Assembly: GCA_000934455.1 (NCBI GenBank)
Contig: KN885425.1
Location: forward strand, 21,062 to 61,583
Direction of reading: 5' to 3'
DNA length: 40,522 nucleotides
Source of the DNA: Apostichopus parvimensis
Taxonomy: Eukaryota; Echinodermata; Holothuroidea; Aspidochirotida; Stichopodidae
Each line of letters begins with the position of its first letter. Position 1 is the stretch's first letter. Below are positions 1 through 12,094 of this stretch, piece by piece. The translations under genes and the position numbers were made by a program. The notes beneath the pieces are model-generated. The model saw nothing but the letters and a program-made list of their open reading frames with translations, had not been told where the DNA came from and ran no database searches.

Positions 1-678
1 TTCCGTTATTTTTAATTCGGTGCACCGGTTACGCGGATGGGGTGCAGCTAGGGCAAGTGCTCTGTGATCGCCTAAACGGCCCGTGGCCAGGAGCCCTAAT
101 ATAAGTAAATATACATATTTATCTAAATATGATATATGACAAAAAAATGCTTTGTCTTTCCCTCCTGATATAGAACTAAAATGCATATATAAAAAAATAA
201 AAAAAATACAGACTGTGTCTATATATAATTCATACCTAAATTGAATGAAATACCAATTGTTCACAAATGACGGACTTGATCATACGTTTGATACCCATTG
301 TTGTAATCACTACACAAATTTTTTGCACTTTGTATTTGCGTTTTTATTTTTGTGACACGAGTCAGTGTGTATCGGACTTATATTCACTATTAGTTTCTTG
401 AGCTGTAACAAAATGTCGACTCGCGACTTCGGTTACAAAATTTTTTGAAATACTTTACTCAGGTTAGTACAAGACTGGCGCATCTGTAAAAGTTTGAAAT
501 ACACTGGTTTTTACAGTAAAATAGCATTAGGTTACTGTACTTCTATAGGCTAAACTTCTAATATTCGATACAGCATAAAACATGCAGAGCTTTCCTAATC
601 AGTGAATCAACTACGAAACCAGGGCACCCAAACCGGTCGGACTTCGACTGCTCACCATGTAGGCATAAAAATAGTCAA
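1..678. other. Intergenic sequence, no gene seen
   Basis: AT-rich sequence without a convincing reading frame. Bases 25-105 form a GC-richer patch with a repeat-like look, possibly the end of an element cut by the window start. I cannot name it. Confidence 0.5.
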
Positions 679-711
679 ACCAGGGAGCTGCTAGAGTAGC
701 AGCTCCCTGGT
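679..711. repeat. Perfect 15-bp palindrome (hairpin)
   Basis: The arms ACCAGGGAGCTGCTA (679-693) and TAGCAGCTCCCTGGT (697-711) are exact reverse complements separated by GAG. Both flanks also carry a TCAAAC-type word, in the same orientation. A closely related imperfect hairpin occurs at 21946-21977 inside a MITE-like element, which suggests a mobile or repeatedly copied foldback sequence rather than chance. Confidence 0.9.
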
Positions 712-1082
712 CAAACTAAACCTACGCCTGATGCAAAACTCGACCATAACCTGTACTGTACAGCCCACTAGTCTTTAACAGTTCTGAACGTATTAACAAA
801 CTACAGAGTTTTGTATCACACAACACACACGAAAACGCGGTGTAATGATTTACCGCATAATACTGGCACTGCCATAGACAAGAAACTATGCAGGAATTTC
901 GTCAAGGCCACCGCTTCAGGTAGCCAAACCCGTTTATTGCTTACTAGCCGTAAAATTGGGGATTGCTAAGAAATTACGAGACGATCAGCGACGGACCGGT
1001 AGAGGGTAATATTGATATTATTTTTGAATCGGGTGGTGTGAAGGACAGAATTTACGAGGAATTTACGAGCGAGCCCACCTTT

Positions 1083-2872
1083 AATTTCTCAACAGTCGAA
1101 TTTGGTATCGTCAGATTGTGGCAAACTCAACATTATAGTCTACCTTTACTTGGAATATGCTTTTCCATTTATAGACAGATTTTGATCAGTAAATGTTTCT
1201 TACGGTATCTGAAAAGTCTAGTACACTGCTTCCATGTCATACAAAGTTGGTCTATATGTCAAAGACTTAATTTTATCAACCTATAATAAGCTTTCTATTT
1301 AATCCTCTCTTTGTCCCTCCACAGTTTATCTCCTACCTCTCCTCTTCCCCCTGTTTGTTTGTTTCTTCTCTCCATCCCTTGCCTACTCATTCTCTTTCAT
1401 CTATCTCTTTTGTGTTCACCCTGCTCTTTAACCTGTCTGTATTCTGTCATGCGTGTATTTGTCCCTTATGTTACTGTTACTTGTCATTCAACCACTGAAG
1501 AAGATACTGCCAGGATCGAAACGTCAGGCCCATTTACTTTTACACATTCTCTTACACAGGCTGTTTAGTGGATAAGGAGTTTGCAAACAGTTTGGTTTTA
1601 TTTTAACCTTTCGTAATAAGAGATCAGCCATTTGAACTAACAAGGTGTTTTAGGGTTTTCTGTTGAGCCTTGATAAACGAAGCTTTAGTGTGATTTTACA
1701 AAATTTTCTTTACGTTGTATATATGAGGATTTCGTAATCTATACTCTATAATATTGTTCGTAGATACTTTTTCTTTGATTAGCTCTGCAGAGGAGAGAAG
1801 AAACATATTGAAAATCATATTAAAACCACTGTTGTATGCCAACATCATTTATGGTCACGGATAAACAGAGTGAAACCATATGTTCGATTTGCATTGACTA
1901 GAATACAGTGTTACACCATTTCTAAGATATACATTCTAATGTACCAGCAGTCTCCATCAAAACATGCTGAATTGCTCAATATATTTTTCACTGGATACAC
2001 GAGAGGTTCGTCAATTGTATAGGTTTCATAGGTTTTGTGACACTTATATCAAATAACTGACGCACTGTAACTGTATCATGGCACGAAGTTGATCTCTTAA
2101 ATATTTTCTTTTCTCACCAATGGTAGCATTGATAAGAAAAAAGTTATGGGTTTTTATGAACCTTTAATAGCTCATTTACAGTAATTATATAAACTCAGAT
2201 CGACTAACCAACCTTTAAATCAGAATTCAACGGTACTCCTGTAAGTTGAGGTTTCTAAAGTAACTGATGTTATTTGGTTTACCCTCTGTAAAACATAGTT
2301 TGCAGCTAAAAGTTCTTTGTCAACGTTCCACAGTCAGTAATATACATGCATGACAGAGATTTAAGTTAGTACAGTGTACCATCGTATCGCTGTGACCGTA
2401 CAGTAGGACTATTCTGTCCAATGGTACTTGATATTTGAAGTAGGGTCTCTTAATTCTCTGAGTCTCAGTGGGTTTTTTTCACTTCTATATGCTTAAAATT
2501 ACAAAAATTTAATTTTAGTGTCAAAACGATGCTGACAAACATCAAACATTTGCTATTTTATTTATTTTGTGGGCGGGGGGGGGGGGGGGGGTTGTATTGA
2601 AATTCATTGCTGAAATTTCGGTTAAAGTTTGTTTTGGTTCTTGTCATTCATGTTTTATGAAACCTTGTAACCATTCCATTGAAATACAGGTCCCGATAGA
2701 AAGTATGCTTCTTCATTGATGTATAAAATACCCAGATATTAATTATTAATTAACTATTGGAATAGTCCATTAGACCGTAAATCGACAGGTTAAAAATTAC
2801 CGGAGATATTATCATATTTAAAATCTTTTTGAGTGTACAAAGTCTTACTTCTTAATATCATATCAGCTTTAG
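1083..2872 (+). repeat. 1.8-kb duplicated segment, copy A
   Basis: This stretch aligns along its length, in the same orientation, with 14688-16262. Shared landmarks are the opening ..AATTTCTCAACAGTCGAA.., the CTGAAGAAG..GATCGAAACGT hairpin, the GTGGATAAGGAGTTTG word, a long G tract (about 2574-2591) and the closing ..CATATCAGCTTTA. Identity looks high by eye, with scattered substitutions. Copy A keeps about 220 bp of C/T-rich sequence (about 1266-1490) that is mostly missing in copy B and lacks a 44-bp stretch that B has. It holds no long coding frame. It may be a non-autonomous element with a Penelope-like end or a segmental duplication; the shared hammerhead-like motif favours the former. 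Confidence 0.85.
1495..1521 (+). ncRNA. Hammerhead-like hairpin motif (Penelope-type end)
   Basis: CTGAAGA (1495-1501, fits the hammerhead core CUGANGA), one extra A, a hairpin GATACTGCCAGGATC (one A/G mismatch) and GAAA (1518-1521). Penelope-like retroelements are known to carry hammerhead ribozymes in their terminal repeats. The extra A before stem II is not canonical, so catalysis is uncertain. The same architecture recurs at 14881-14907 and, on the minus strand, at 33972-33997. Confidence 0.45.
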
Positions 2873-3570
2873 CAAATAAATATTACCGAGTCGACACATA
2901 ATATCGAAAGAATTTTCATATTTGTTTTCATTTTTTTCTCCATCCTTTTATGAAGTTCAAGTAGTGTAAACGAAATAGCGTGACAAGGCGGAGTATGTGA
3001 CGTAATGTGCCACATTTAGCTTTACCAGAGAAAAGAGATGTAAATGTTGATGAATATTGTTAAATAAGCAAACTGGATGCATAAGAGCCATTGCTTTATA
3101 CTGAGAGTAAATGACCAGATCAGAGGACAAGACACCGAAGGTGAGTTGCAGAATACTGAGAAAGAAGACTTCCATTTTACTACCAAATGTACTATACTGG
3201 GGCTGTGTTAACTCAGCATCTGTTGGACATTTTTTGCTATTATTTCAAGCCAACAAAATAAATCTAAATTGGCTTATTAAACTGATATTTGTCAAATCAT
3301 ATGTGTGAAGCATCCGTGCATAGGCGTATCCATCTACAACATTTCGTCACCAAACATAAAAATTTAGTTAACTAAGTTACAGTAAAACAGCCAATATTTG
3401 GTTATGCAGAACTTTCGAGCAAAACTAGTTTTTCTTTAGTGGCATGACCACCGAAAGTTACAAGGAGTAGCATGAATTGAATCTTTTAATAGAGAAGAGT
3501 GTCGGCATGGCACTGAAGTCAGTGTCAAAGCGACTGATTGATTGCTGCTGGATTAACAAAAGTTTAGGAA
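2873..3570. other. Intergenic sequence, no gene seen
   Basis: Short open frames on both strands (for example 2957-3308) have no recognisable motifs and no supporting context. I see nothing functional here. Confidence 0.5.
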
Positions 3571-3573
3571 AAT

Positions 3574-3612
3574 CGGATTATTTGTAATCCGTGTCGGATT
3601 ATTTTAATCCGA
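3574..3612. repeat. Two adjacent short palindromes
   Basis: CGGATTA-TTTG-TAATCCG (3574-3591) is followed after two bases by TCGGATTA-TTT-TAATCCGA (3594-3612). Both are perfect inverted repeats built on the same CGGATTA word. They lie at and just beyond the 3' end of the Penelope-like coding relic (minus strand) and may be part of its 3' untranslated end. Confidence 0.75.
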
Positions 3613-4465
3613 TTCCGTCGTGATTTTAAAGAAATTGTTCTTAAACGGCAGGTCGTTTCTGATGTTTAGTTCGGACGGTTCCGCGATCTTTAGGTTTAGT
3701 TCCCAGAAATGTTCTTTTCCTTTTCTAGATTTATCTGTCCAAGAATCGTGTTGGTCAATGACAATAACAAGTAAATTCTCAATCAAATGATTTGGGAAAT
3801 TGAAGTGATTTGCAACAGGTTGGTTGACCGCCGATCTATGTTGAGTCATTCTCATTCTTAACGTGTGTTTAGCACTCCAACGTATTGCAAGTTGCCAAAA
3901 TTGAAGTAGATGCGGTAAATGGCATTTTTAGATAGGCAGTTTACTTTCCCCCGGATTCGGAACGTGCGTGTAGTTTAGTTGCTCTGAAAGGACCCAGTAG
4001 AATCGACAAGTAAGCACGTTTGCAATTTTGTGTACAGGGCGATGATCCCGCACTTTCTGTTTTATTTTCCCCTAATGGGGTGTCATCCTGAAAAAGTGCC
4101 CAAACTAAAATGTCCCGTAGGTTTTCTGGGTCTTTTAAGTGAAATGACAGGTGGTTCTTAGGAAACCGATTTCAGAAGGTTCAGTCCTTTGAAGTATGTA
4201 AAAATTCTTCTGAATAATATTTGCCAGTGGTGGGAGACCAGGGTGGAATTCAGTAACCAATGGTACCCTTTTGGAACTGGTTTGACGAGTTTTGTACGTT
4301 AATGTTTCGGTACGGGGTTTGTATTTGGCCTTTTTGATGGCATTTTCAATAGAACCGTGAAAATACTGTCTGTGGAGAAGGTTTTGTTTCAGTTCGTTTG
4401 TGCGAGAAAGAAAATCGACTTTAAAGGAGCAAATGCGTCGAATGCGCACGCTGACCGTATGGAAT
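3604..4465 (-). mobile_element. Penelope-like element relic (RT tail, linker, GIY-YIG)
   Basis: Read on the minus strand, 4465-4135 encodes the region that follows the RT core in Penelope-like elements: RRIC, then AIKKAKYKPR, and VPLVTEFHPGLPPLANIIQK, corresponding to the usual RIPFVVTYHP..NII.K block. After a stop and frame changes, 3960-3604 gives a GIY-YIG nuclease segment: AIYRIYFNFGNLQYVG, then RMTQHRSAVN, PVANHFN and KEHFWELNLK. The RT catalytic core is absent and several frames are broken, so it is a dead 5'-truncated copy. It belongs to a different lineage from the element at 34-36.7 kb because the two proteins differ clearly in the shared regions. The N-proximal end fades out just before a microsatellite. 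Confidence 0.75.
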
Positions 4466-4510
4466 TTTTCTGGTAAATGTAATACCCCCACCACGGTAAT
4501 GTACCAGGCC

Positions 4511-4531
4511 ATACACACACACACACACACG

Positions 4532-4573
<42 letters not shown>

Positions 4574-4574
4574 C
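4511..4574. repeat. (CA)n(TA)n microsatellite
   Basis: About 41 bases of CA repeats interrupted once by CG, running directly into about 22 bases of TA repeats. It separates the Penelope-like relic from the TRIM relic. Translated frames across it are artefacts of the repeat. Confidence 0.97.
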
Positions 4575-4649
4575 CAGAACTGCTACACGAGGGATAGGTT
4601 TCACTGACATAGAAAAAAAAGAAGGCAAGACGTAAACAAAAACTAAAAT

Positions 4650-5205
4650 GATTCTAAATTGAAAGACGAATTAAATATGATAAAGTCAACAATACGACCA
4701 AAGTAATTTATGATAACGAATACAAAGCGTTTACGGAGGAATGCGATAAGATTGTGGGCAAACGTAAATACGAAACTCGAAAAATTACAGGTAACCTGAA
4801 GGTCATATTATTAGCAACGTCTACACATATTTCTCTGTCAAAGACGAGTGGATTGAGGGGCGGTGTATCTAGATGTTAGAGCAGCGATAAAAGAAATGAA
4901 AACTGAATTTATGAGTCTGTTGTCGGTTTAAGGGACTCGATGAGAATTGGTTGATCAACGACATAACAAGCAACGCGAATGGAACCATAGTTATATCAGG
5001 TAAGGCATCGGAAGGTCACTCACACATTACTGTCATCAACAGAATGGAGATATAGTGCTAAAGGATCAAATCAAGAGTGAAAGAAATCATAGCTGACTTC
5101 CAGTTCCTGTTTGTTGTTGTCTACCAGACGCCAAAGCTACAACAACTTGCGTGCATGTTGAAATTGAAATGTTCGTGATGGTTCATAAAAGGAAAACGCT
5201 CTTTG
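4650..5205 (+). pseudogene. Decayed TRIM paralogue fragment (coiled coil to first propeller part)
   Basis: Conceptual translation across shifting frames follows residues of about 340-550 of the intact TRIM protein at 12122-14317. Examples are LKDEL..EECDKIVGKRKYE (coiled-coil end, versus ISDYCDKIINRYKN), VKDEWIEG (versus SKDEWTYS), LDENWLINDITSNANGTIVI (versus FRDNGWWINGMACSGDGNIV) and SHITVINR (versus SHISVINR). Several indels and stops break the frame. It is cut at about 5205, where a LINE tail begins. The RING and B-boxes are missing; the upstream boundary is close to the microsatellite. Confidence 0.8.
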
Positions 5206-5209
5206 CAAT

Positions 5210-5575
5210 TTTTACCATAGTAACATAGGAAAATTCGGTCTTCGTAATAAAGCAATACAAATTTGGAATGATCTATTAAAAAAGTTGAAGTCTTTACCTT
5301 CCAAACCCACGTTCACCAGACGTTTGAAAAAGGAATTTATTAACTCATACTAGTACTACATAATCAATTCACGTATCCATCTCAGCATCATTAGGATATT
5401 ATTACAGTATATTTCATCCTTACGTATATACTGTATTATTTACATTTGCACATTTTGTTTTCCTTTTCTTCCAGGGAGTCTCCTACCTTGGTAAGTCTTT
5501 TTAAGATTTGATAGGAGACTTCCTTTCCCATTGTATACAATTGGTGATAAAACAAATAAAGGAATTAAAAGGAGA
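5210..5575 (+). mobile_element. 5'-truncated LINE, 3' end of ORF2 and 3' UTR
   Basis: Bases 5222-5353 encode NIGKFGLRNKAIQIWNDLLK followed by KLKSLPSKPTFTRRLKKEF..., ending in a TAG. This is the typical C-terminal signature of non-LTR retrotransposon ORF2 proteins (G..LWN.LP..L K....F...LK). The 3' UTR contains a foldback (GGAGTCTCCTA at about 5475, TAGGAGACTTCC at about 5512) and ends in an A-rich tail near 5575 (ACAAATAAAGGAATTAAAAG). A 5'-truncated copy is the usual product of target-primed reverse transcription. It appears to interrupt the TRIM relic just upstream. Confidence 0.7.
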
Positions 5576-5682
5576 AGAACCTTAATAAGATCACAAGCAT
5601 GTGGTATTTTCAAACATGCTCAGGTTTCTACATTATAAACATCGGTCTGTCAAGATACACCAGCTTTGTTAATTCAGCTTTG

Positions 5683-7183
5683 TGTGAGGGAATGTGGCGT
5701 AATCCATATTCATGAACTCTCCCCGTAACAAACAACTTTTCTGACCTATGACCCGACAATTTGCCTGTATCTACACATTCTATTGTTTATCTGTAAGACT
5801 GCAATATTACTAACTAAAACAGTGATCCCTGTTGTTTTGATGTGAAGCTGCCCCTTCATTTTAAGATATCGTTACCGTTACTTCTGCACACACGCCGCCT
5901 TATCACTGTAAGAAGAACTTGTACTTTGAACTTCTTAACCATTATTATTTATATTCATTTTTGAAGTAACAATCGACTTCGAGATGTGAGAGCTGTAAAG
6001 GTAATTATTAACATTTACTTCGTTGTATCCAATGTCGATCTTAAGTAAAGAAATGGTTTCTCTCACGTGAAATAGAGCCAAATTGTAGTTCAAATGTGTT
6101 TTCGTTAGGCTAGTATTTGCAACGTAACTTTCTCTGTTGTATACGTATTGTGTAATAGGCTTGTAGGCTAATCGTAAACAATCGCTTACGGAGAGTTTGT
6201 AGGCATTATTTTTAATTTAATACTTAATTGATTGTTTTCTAAACCACTCAGATTCCTTAGTACGTGCTTGAAATGTTACGATGATAGCATGTTTGCTAGT
6301 TCTTTTAGTCTAAAGTATATTCATTGAGGGCCTGTTTGTAAATGCCTTACACTGTCTATGTAGTACTAAATTGCTAAGTTCATGGTTAAGAGCGCCACCT
6401 ATTAAGATTTCGGCCCCTATTTATCGTTAGAATTCTGTCCATTATATATTGTATTCAAAATGGCTGCGCCCATGCACCGTTGAGATTATTGATTCAGTAT
6501 ATAATGTTTGTACTGAATATTATGATGAATATCTTAAATTATGTAACGATGTTATAGTATGTCCTCTATGAGCATCTCGGAGGTTAATTCCCTGCATTTT
6601 TCAGTTGTTTATCTTAAGATACCTATACCTCGAATTAAGTTACCGGTAACTCACAGTTTATGGTCATGAGATGTAGTTATTAAGTATTCATATCAGTCGA
6701 GGGTAAATCGAGCTAGATAGGTACGTTGTGTTATTGTTTATTTGTTACTAGAGGCAGACGTGCCATAACATAAGTGTAACCACGACTACTTGTTTAATTC
6801 TAAAGTGTTTATTTTATGAATCCTTGATTCATGCGTTAATAACCATGTGTGATAGCCATTTACTCTTCATGAGATATTTTAAAGTTGTTTCATAGACCTA
6901 TTTATTATGTAAGGAGGTATGTAATCTTAACTTTTGATTGTCTGAGGTTTTATATATGAATATGTACTTATGATTTCTTTTCATATTTTATATCAGTTCT
7001 CAGGGCTTACGAATCCGTGCGGTGGCCGTTGTACCACCGTCCTCTTTAACGTCCTCTTTAACGTTGTTTATATTCTTTACTGGCTTTAATACCCAGTTAT
7101 GGACCTATGACCCCAATAATAAATTGGAGCAGAACAAGCAATAGGTTTTGACTCTTCTTTCGTGTTGCACGTACGGCATCACA
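5683..7183 (+). mobile_element. Putative solo LTR (1.5 kb)
   Basis: The segment begins TGTGAGGG and ends GGCATCACA, so the ends are TG...CA with a 5-bp inverted repeat TGTGA/TCACA. The same 4-bp word TTTG lies immediately outside each end (5679-5682 and 7184-7187), as expected for a target-site duplication. An AATAAA signal lies at 7118-7123, about 60 bases before the 3' end, giving a U3-R-U5-like order and the plus orientation. No gag-pol frames adjoin it, so recombination to a solo LTR is likely. The inference rests on ends, duplication and poly(A) signal only; a second copy elsewhere would be decisive. Confidence 0.6.
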
Positions 7184-7187
7184 TTTG

Positions 7188-9900
7188 TTTACCTTATTGC
7201 CTCTGATAATCCTTTTTTACGTCTTGGAATATCTTGTGGAAAAAGACTTTTGGAAAAAGTTTGTCAGTAACTATTCAATTCACACTTTGAATTTAGTACT
7301 GGTGGCGATTGTCACCACCACTTGAAACATTTAATTCTTTACTGACTGATAGTTAGTCTATTTTCGATATTTTATATGTACACGACAATTGTCAGAGTAA
7401 GGATTTGTCAGAATTATCAGAGTACTGAACATGTAAAATACTTCTGGAGCATACCAAAAAAATATTCGAAGATGTATCCAACGCTTTACCATAGGCCAGC
7501 ATATGATACAAAGTGAGAACTTTTGGTAATACTCCTGCGCTTATTTTAGCCAAATGATTTCAATCAAAGGTAATTGTGTACTGTAAGTCACGTTGTATTT
7601 TTTATTGTCTGATCCCTTTCTATAAGCACTGTATATCATAAATCCTACATTGTATGAGTAATGGTAGAACCATTACTCTACGTGTTGTTAATTGATAATG
7701 TCATGATTTGACTAAGCTTTACTGGGTTTCATCATTTTCAGGTCTCTTGTGTCAACATTTGCTTCTTTGATATATTCAATGGCTTACACTTGATTGTTAC
7801 TAATACTTTTTCCCCGTTTTCTTTCTGTATTTCATGCCTTTTCTTAAAGTTAATCCTGACGGTTTTGTTAACACTTTCTTATATTAACCATCAATGATAT
7901 TAAGCCACTGTACTTTCGACCCACGTCTGCAGGAATCGAATCAGGTTTATCATAACTGCATGAAATTTTTTAAACAGAAAACTTGTCATTCCATTTTTTG
8001 TAAATAAATTATAAACAGATTAAAAGTCCTCATGCTGCCCAGTCCAGCCTTTTAACTTTGTCATTTGTTCTAAATTGTCCTCAGCGAATGTATATATCTT
8101 ATCACAATAAATGTTTGCCTGATCCATATCCAAGCTTAACTCTCTCCCCTCTCGGGGTATGTTTGATGGGTAGAGATACATGCTACCACTTTGTCAATGA
8201 AAACATTATTTCTCGTGTTATTTATCGTTATTCACAATACTGGTTGCTAGTGTACTATAAATTCCAATTCAATACTTCACACAATATAGGTAGAGAGGGC
8301 TGCTATACGCAGGCTATCGGTTTGAAAGGAACATAGCAATAAATTTCAATAGAAAATATTCTGGTAATCACTGTTATTTGTGTTTCATCCCCTTTTGTGG
8401 TTCAGGTGAATTGATGAATATGTTACCCTTTATAAGTGTTACGATTATTGCTCCACAAGACATTGCACAGTACATTGTAATAGTACCTGAATATCAAAAT
8501 TGAACCAGTGCTCAAACTGATTTAACGAATTATAGGCACGCATACAAGGAAAGGGTTAAGGTGAGGCGGTGGAGAATAAGACAAATATATTTGGTTGGGT
8601 CTGCTTTTTAATGTTTGTTTCCTGGATTTACAGAGACAAGTGACAGTAATTAATACCTCTGCAATTAATTAAAGGTGAAAGATATACTTATTCAACAAAT
8701 TGATGATAATTCTATTTACTGGAAAAATGGGTACTAGCAGACCTTTATATATGCATTTGAGGTATAAACTTGAGCTCAGTATAGTAGTAACGAAATCAAT
8801 ATTCAGCAAACGTAGTAACTGAATATTTTGCGCAATCTATAACATACGTTTACGTCTGTGCGATCACATAAGTTCAGCTGTAATATCCAGCATTTGATCT
8901 GAACGTTATCATGGACCCAATTTCTTTGCTATATTACATAAAGGCAATGATTTTTTTTTAATACTGTAAATTAGCCTCAATTCTATCACCAAGGAGGTAA
9001 GCTGGAAAGTGCAGGGGGTTGGAGTGGGGTGGTGCATAGTGGAGAATATAGCAGAGATGTAATTATGGTTGAAAATTGTCCTACTTTTCTGTCGTAACTT
9101 TGATTGGGACTAGTGGTTATACATCTATTTACAATAAGCATATACTTTTGCATTACATAGATGCAGCTATGGGGAGGAATTAATGTGAGTGACGGAAAGG
9201 CGGGGGTATTAAGAGGAGGTTGGCAACCTGGTTGTAGATATGATTGAGGGGGGGGGGGGATACACTGGTTTTTAAAGTTTGAATAAGAAATCTGAAGTCA
9301 AAGCAACTTGTTTCTCATTTTTGGGTATCGTTTGTACAAGTTATAATTTATACACATACTAATTATCCTTTTATTAGACCCTTTTTTCAGTTATAGTAAC
9401 AACTGAGGTGTCAAAGATGATGTGGATGCACAACAGCCTCTACTCATCACTCCAGAAGAGCCCTTGATCAGCATGGAGACCATGACTTCGATATAAACCC
9501 TAAATTTGGTAGCCTGTAAAAATAATAATTTATTCGCGAATAAAAATTGAACAATAACGTTAAAAAATTAGTCATATCCCTCACAATCAAACATCAAATT
9601 ATATATTACTTATAAAATAACAGTGTATCTTGAATGACACATTTGCATATTTGCTAACCGTAATTAGCTGAATTATTTAACAAAATAATGGAAACCCCAT
9701 TCAATACCTTTGCAACAATGCATAAGTTCCTATTGCCAAAAGTGACTGGATTTTGAGTAATTAAAATTTGTAAATAATTTCTCAGGGCCCTTTAAGACCT
9801 TTGTATATATAAGGTAAAATAAGGGAAAACTGTGTTAAATGCATCAAAGACACACGTACCTTGATTTGTTTCCACACCAACGTAGGCGTACGCGCATGAT
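7188..9900. other. Long intergenic stretch, no gene seen
   Basis: AT-rich with a G tract at about 9248-9259. The largest frame (8058-8336) lacks motifs and exon signals. I find no RNA gene or recognisable element here; it is the 5' flank of the TRIM gene. Confidence 0.5.
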
Positions 9901-9940
9901 GTATTTCAATTGGCCGAGACATCGCCCTCTGTTTGATATT

Positions 9941-9950
9941 CTATATATAG
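9941..9950 (+). promoter_or_regulatory. Candidate TATA box of the TRIM gene
   Basis: CTATATATAG at 9941-9950, with a plausible start site about 30 bases downstream (near 9972) and a good splice donor at the end of the inferred first exon. It is the only strong TATA-like word next to a donor in the 2.5 kb upstream of the coding exon. Assignment to this gene is inference. Confidence 0.45.
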
Positions 9951-9971
9951 AATGGTTTACGTACGTATGCT

Positions 9972-10138
9972 ATCGGTGACACATATCGACAGCAGTACAC
10001 TGAGATGCAAGCAACGTTCAGAATAATAGAGCGAATTAACCAGGGGTGCCTTTACTCGGGACTTGATCGTTGTGACTGAAACCTGACAAAGAATTTACAA
10101 AACCAACCGTTACGAGATACATCCAAAGTGAAATCCAG
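9972..10138 (+). other. Probable 5' non-coding exon 1 of the TRIM gene
   Basis: The stretch runs from about 30 bases after the TATA box to a consensus donor, CCAG/GTAAAT, at 10138/10139. It contains an ATG near 10004 opening a 24-codon frame that closes with TGA before the donor, so it would be an upstream ORF rather than the start of the protein. The start position is approximate. Confidence 0.4.
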
Positions 10139-12094
10139 GTAAATCCTTGGCTTCAATATCTGTATTGAAAATTCTTTGTTGTTAGCGTGCCTCAAAACAG
10201 TTTCTGAAGTACTAATTTTTTATCCAACGAATTTTGACTAGCTATACTGTGGATTATTCCTGCTGCAGACTAGGCCTACTTACGTTTGTTACAGCAAACG
10301 ACTTTTAATAGCTTGGTGGATTTTACTAATTTTCACTCCAACGAATTTTGACTAGTTACTCTAGATTATTTCTGCTGCAGAGGTGTTCCGTTTAATATAA
10401 CATACGACTTAAACCACTCAAATTCATATCTGATTTGGCTTTATGGGATTTACCAGTCGGTAAACACACACAGCTGTAAAATGTAAGGTTAGATTGCTTC
10501 CATTGCGAGAACTTCATACTGGCCAAACTGACCCGTATAGGGTACTTTCCAGTTGTAACTAGCAACCTTACACCAGCATTTCCATTGTTATATTGTACAT
10601 GAGAAGTTTACCTTTAGTACAATCCTACAGGTAGCTATAGCAATTTACTATGATAATAAACCTCTTTTTGGTTATTTCTTAAACGTAATAAAAAGAAAAA
10701 TTACATTCTAAAGAATACACATAAGCCCTATACGTATACGTAGAGCCGTGATGTCTGTTAACTATAAATGTGAAAATGAAATTGTCTGACTATCCACCGA
10801 CACTAAAGTGTTGATATTCGAGCCATATAAATGTGTAGCCTAATATTGACAATATCTATATGTAAGTTTAATATTTATGTTAAGTTTAAAAAATAGAATT
10901 CACTTCAAAGGAATCATAGTTACCGTAACATAATAGGACAATACCCATTGACGTTTGATGAAGATGTTTTATTTTGAATTAGTTGCTCTGTCCAACAACA
11001 AGTTGGCAAACGCTCATAGGGTGACAACGGTATGGATAATAGATTATGGACTATTTATAAAGCAAGCCTGTGATCTTGGAAACCGAAATGGATACACATT
11101 TGCGTTATTGCCAAAATAGTTCAGCATTCGCTAAGAAAATAAAGAACTTGTATCATGCAAGACAATATAAATTATATAATAAACATGATAGTTCAAGGGT
11201 AACGTTACCTTTGATGGAAGAAGAAACTATGTTTAGCATCATGGTGAAATTTGGATTCCTACAGAATTTTTCGAGTTTGTACAATTAGGTTTTCGGAATT
11301 GAAGCCTTTTCCTGACCCCCCAAAAAATGTTATATTTTGTATAGCACTTTATTGTAAACACGAACTATGATTTAGATAGGGTTCCAATTTACCCAAGGGG
11401 ATGCGGTGCTATTTGGTTTGAAATCTACCTTAATATTCGTATTATAGATATATTGAAATGTGGAAAACTTCATCAGTGTGATTTCTGTTATACTACACCT
11501 GTTTGCCTCAAATTCTCTTTAGGTACAAACAAATATAAACTACAAATAAAAAAAAGGAGTCAAATACACAATCAAATCAATATGATGCTTACCATATGAT
11601 CCTCTTTCATATTTTTTCACCAAACCATTGAAAGAAATATATGGAACAGTTTGATTTAAAATATCAACTTTTAACAAAGATACTTTAACTAAAATCAAGT
11701 TAAATTTCATGGAATATAATATACTTTAAGTGAATCACACAGAGACCAGAATATCATAATATCGGGAGATGCTCCTCGAAATCACGTCACTATACTAATG
11801 GGGCGCACAGGTTGTTTTCTAATTATTTTATTATTATGTATTTCTTGTAGCCTAAAGTAATTATAATTCCAAATTGTATAAAACCGGCAGTTCACGAAAT
11901 TTGTTTAAGAGAAAAAATTAGGCAGATAACTTACAAATGTCAGTTCCTCTTTTTGATGAAAAAACTTTGCAAGTCAAAGTTCATTCTAAAGTTTCATGAT
12001 GGTTCCTGAACTAAAATGCAAATTTTAAGGATGAAATCATTTTGCAACAAACTGTTTACAATGTGCGTGTTTTGTCTTGACTTTCTACATATAG
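10139..12094 (+). other. Probable 5' UTR intron of the TRIM gene
   Basis: It starts GTAAAT (10139) and ends in a pyrimidine-rich tract closing with ACATATAG (12094), 27 bases before the start codon. Inside there is a 114-bp direct repeat (see 10210) and otherwise AT-rich sequence. No coding exon is evident, although a small one cannot be excluded. Confidence 0.5.
10210..10437 (+). repeat. Imperfect tandem repeat, two units of about 114 bp
   Basis: TACTAATTTT..CCAACGAATTTTGACTAG..GATTATT.CTGCTGCAGA occurs at 10210-10269 and again at 10324-10381. The following sequences (ACGACTTTTAATAG / ACGACTTAAACCAC) are also related. It is a local duplication within the intron. Confidence 0.7.

Noticed and set aside
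963-1568. Open frames at 963-1286 and 1311-1568
   Set aside because: The first starts with TTG, both run into the duplicated non-coding segment, and copy B does not keep them open.
4135-4628. Long frames rich in Cys-Val or His-Thr across 4510-4574
   Set aside because: The repeat translation comes from the (CA)n(TA)n tract; only the part past the tract (Penelope-like) is real.
7040-7070. 12-bp tandem (GTCCTCTTTAAC twice) as a regulatory site
   Set aside because: Two copies only, inside the putative LTR; not more than a minor duplication.
8058-8336. 92-codon plus-strand frame
   Set aside because: Starts without ATG and has no recognisable domain or context.
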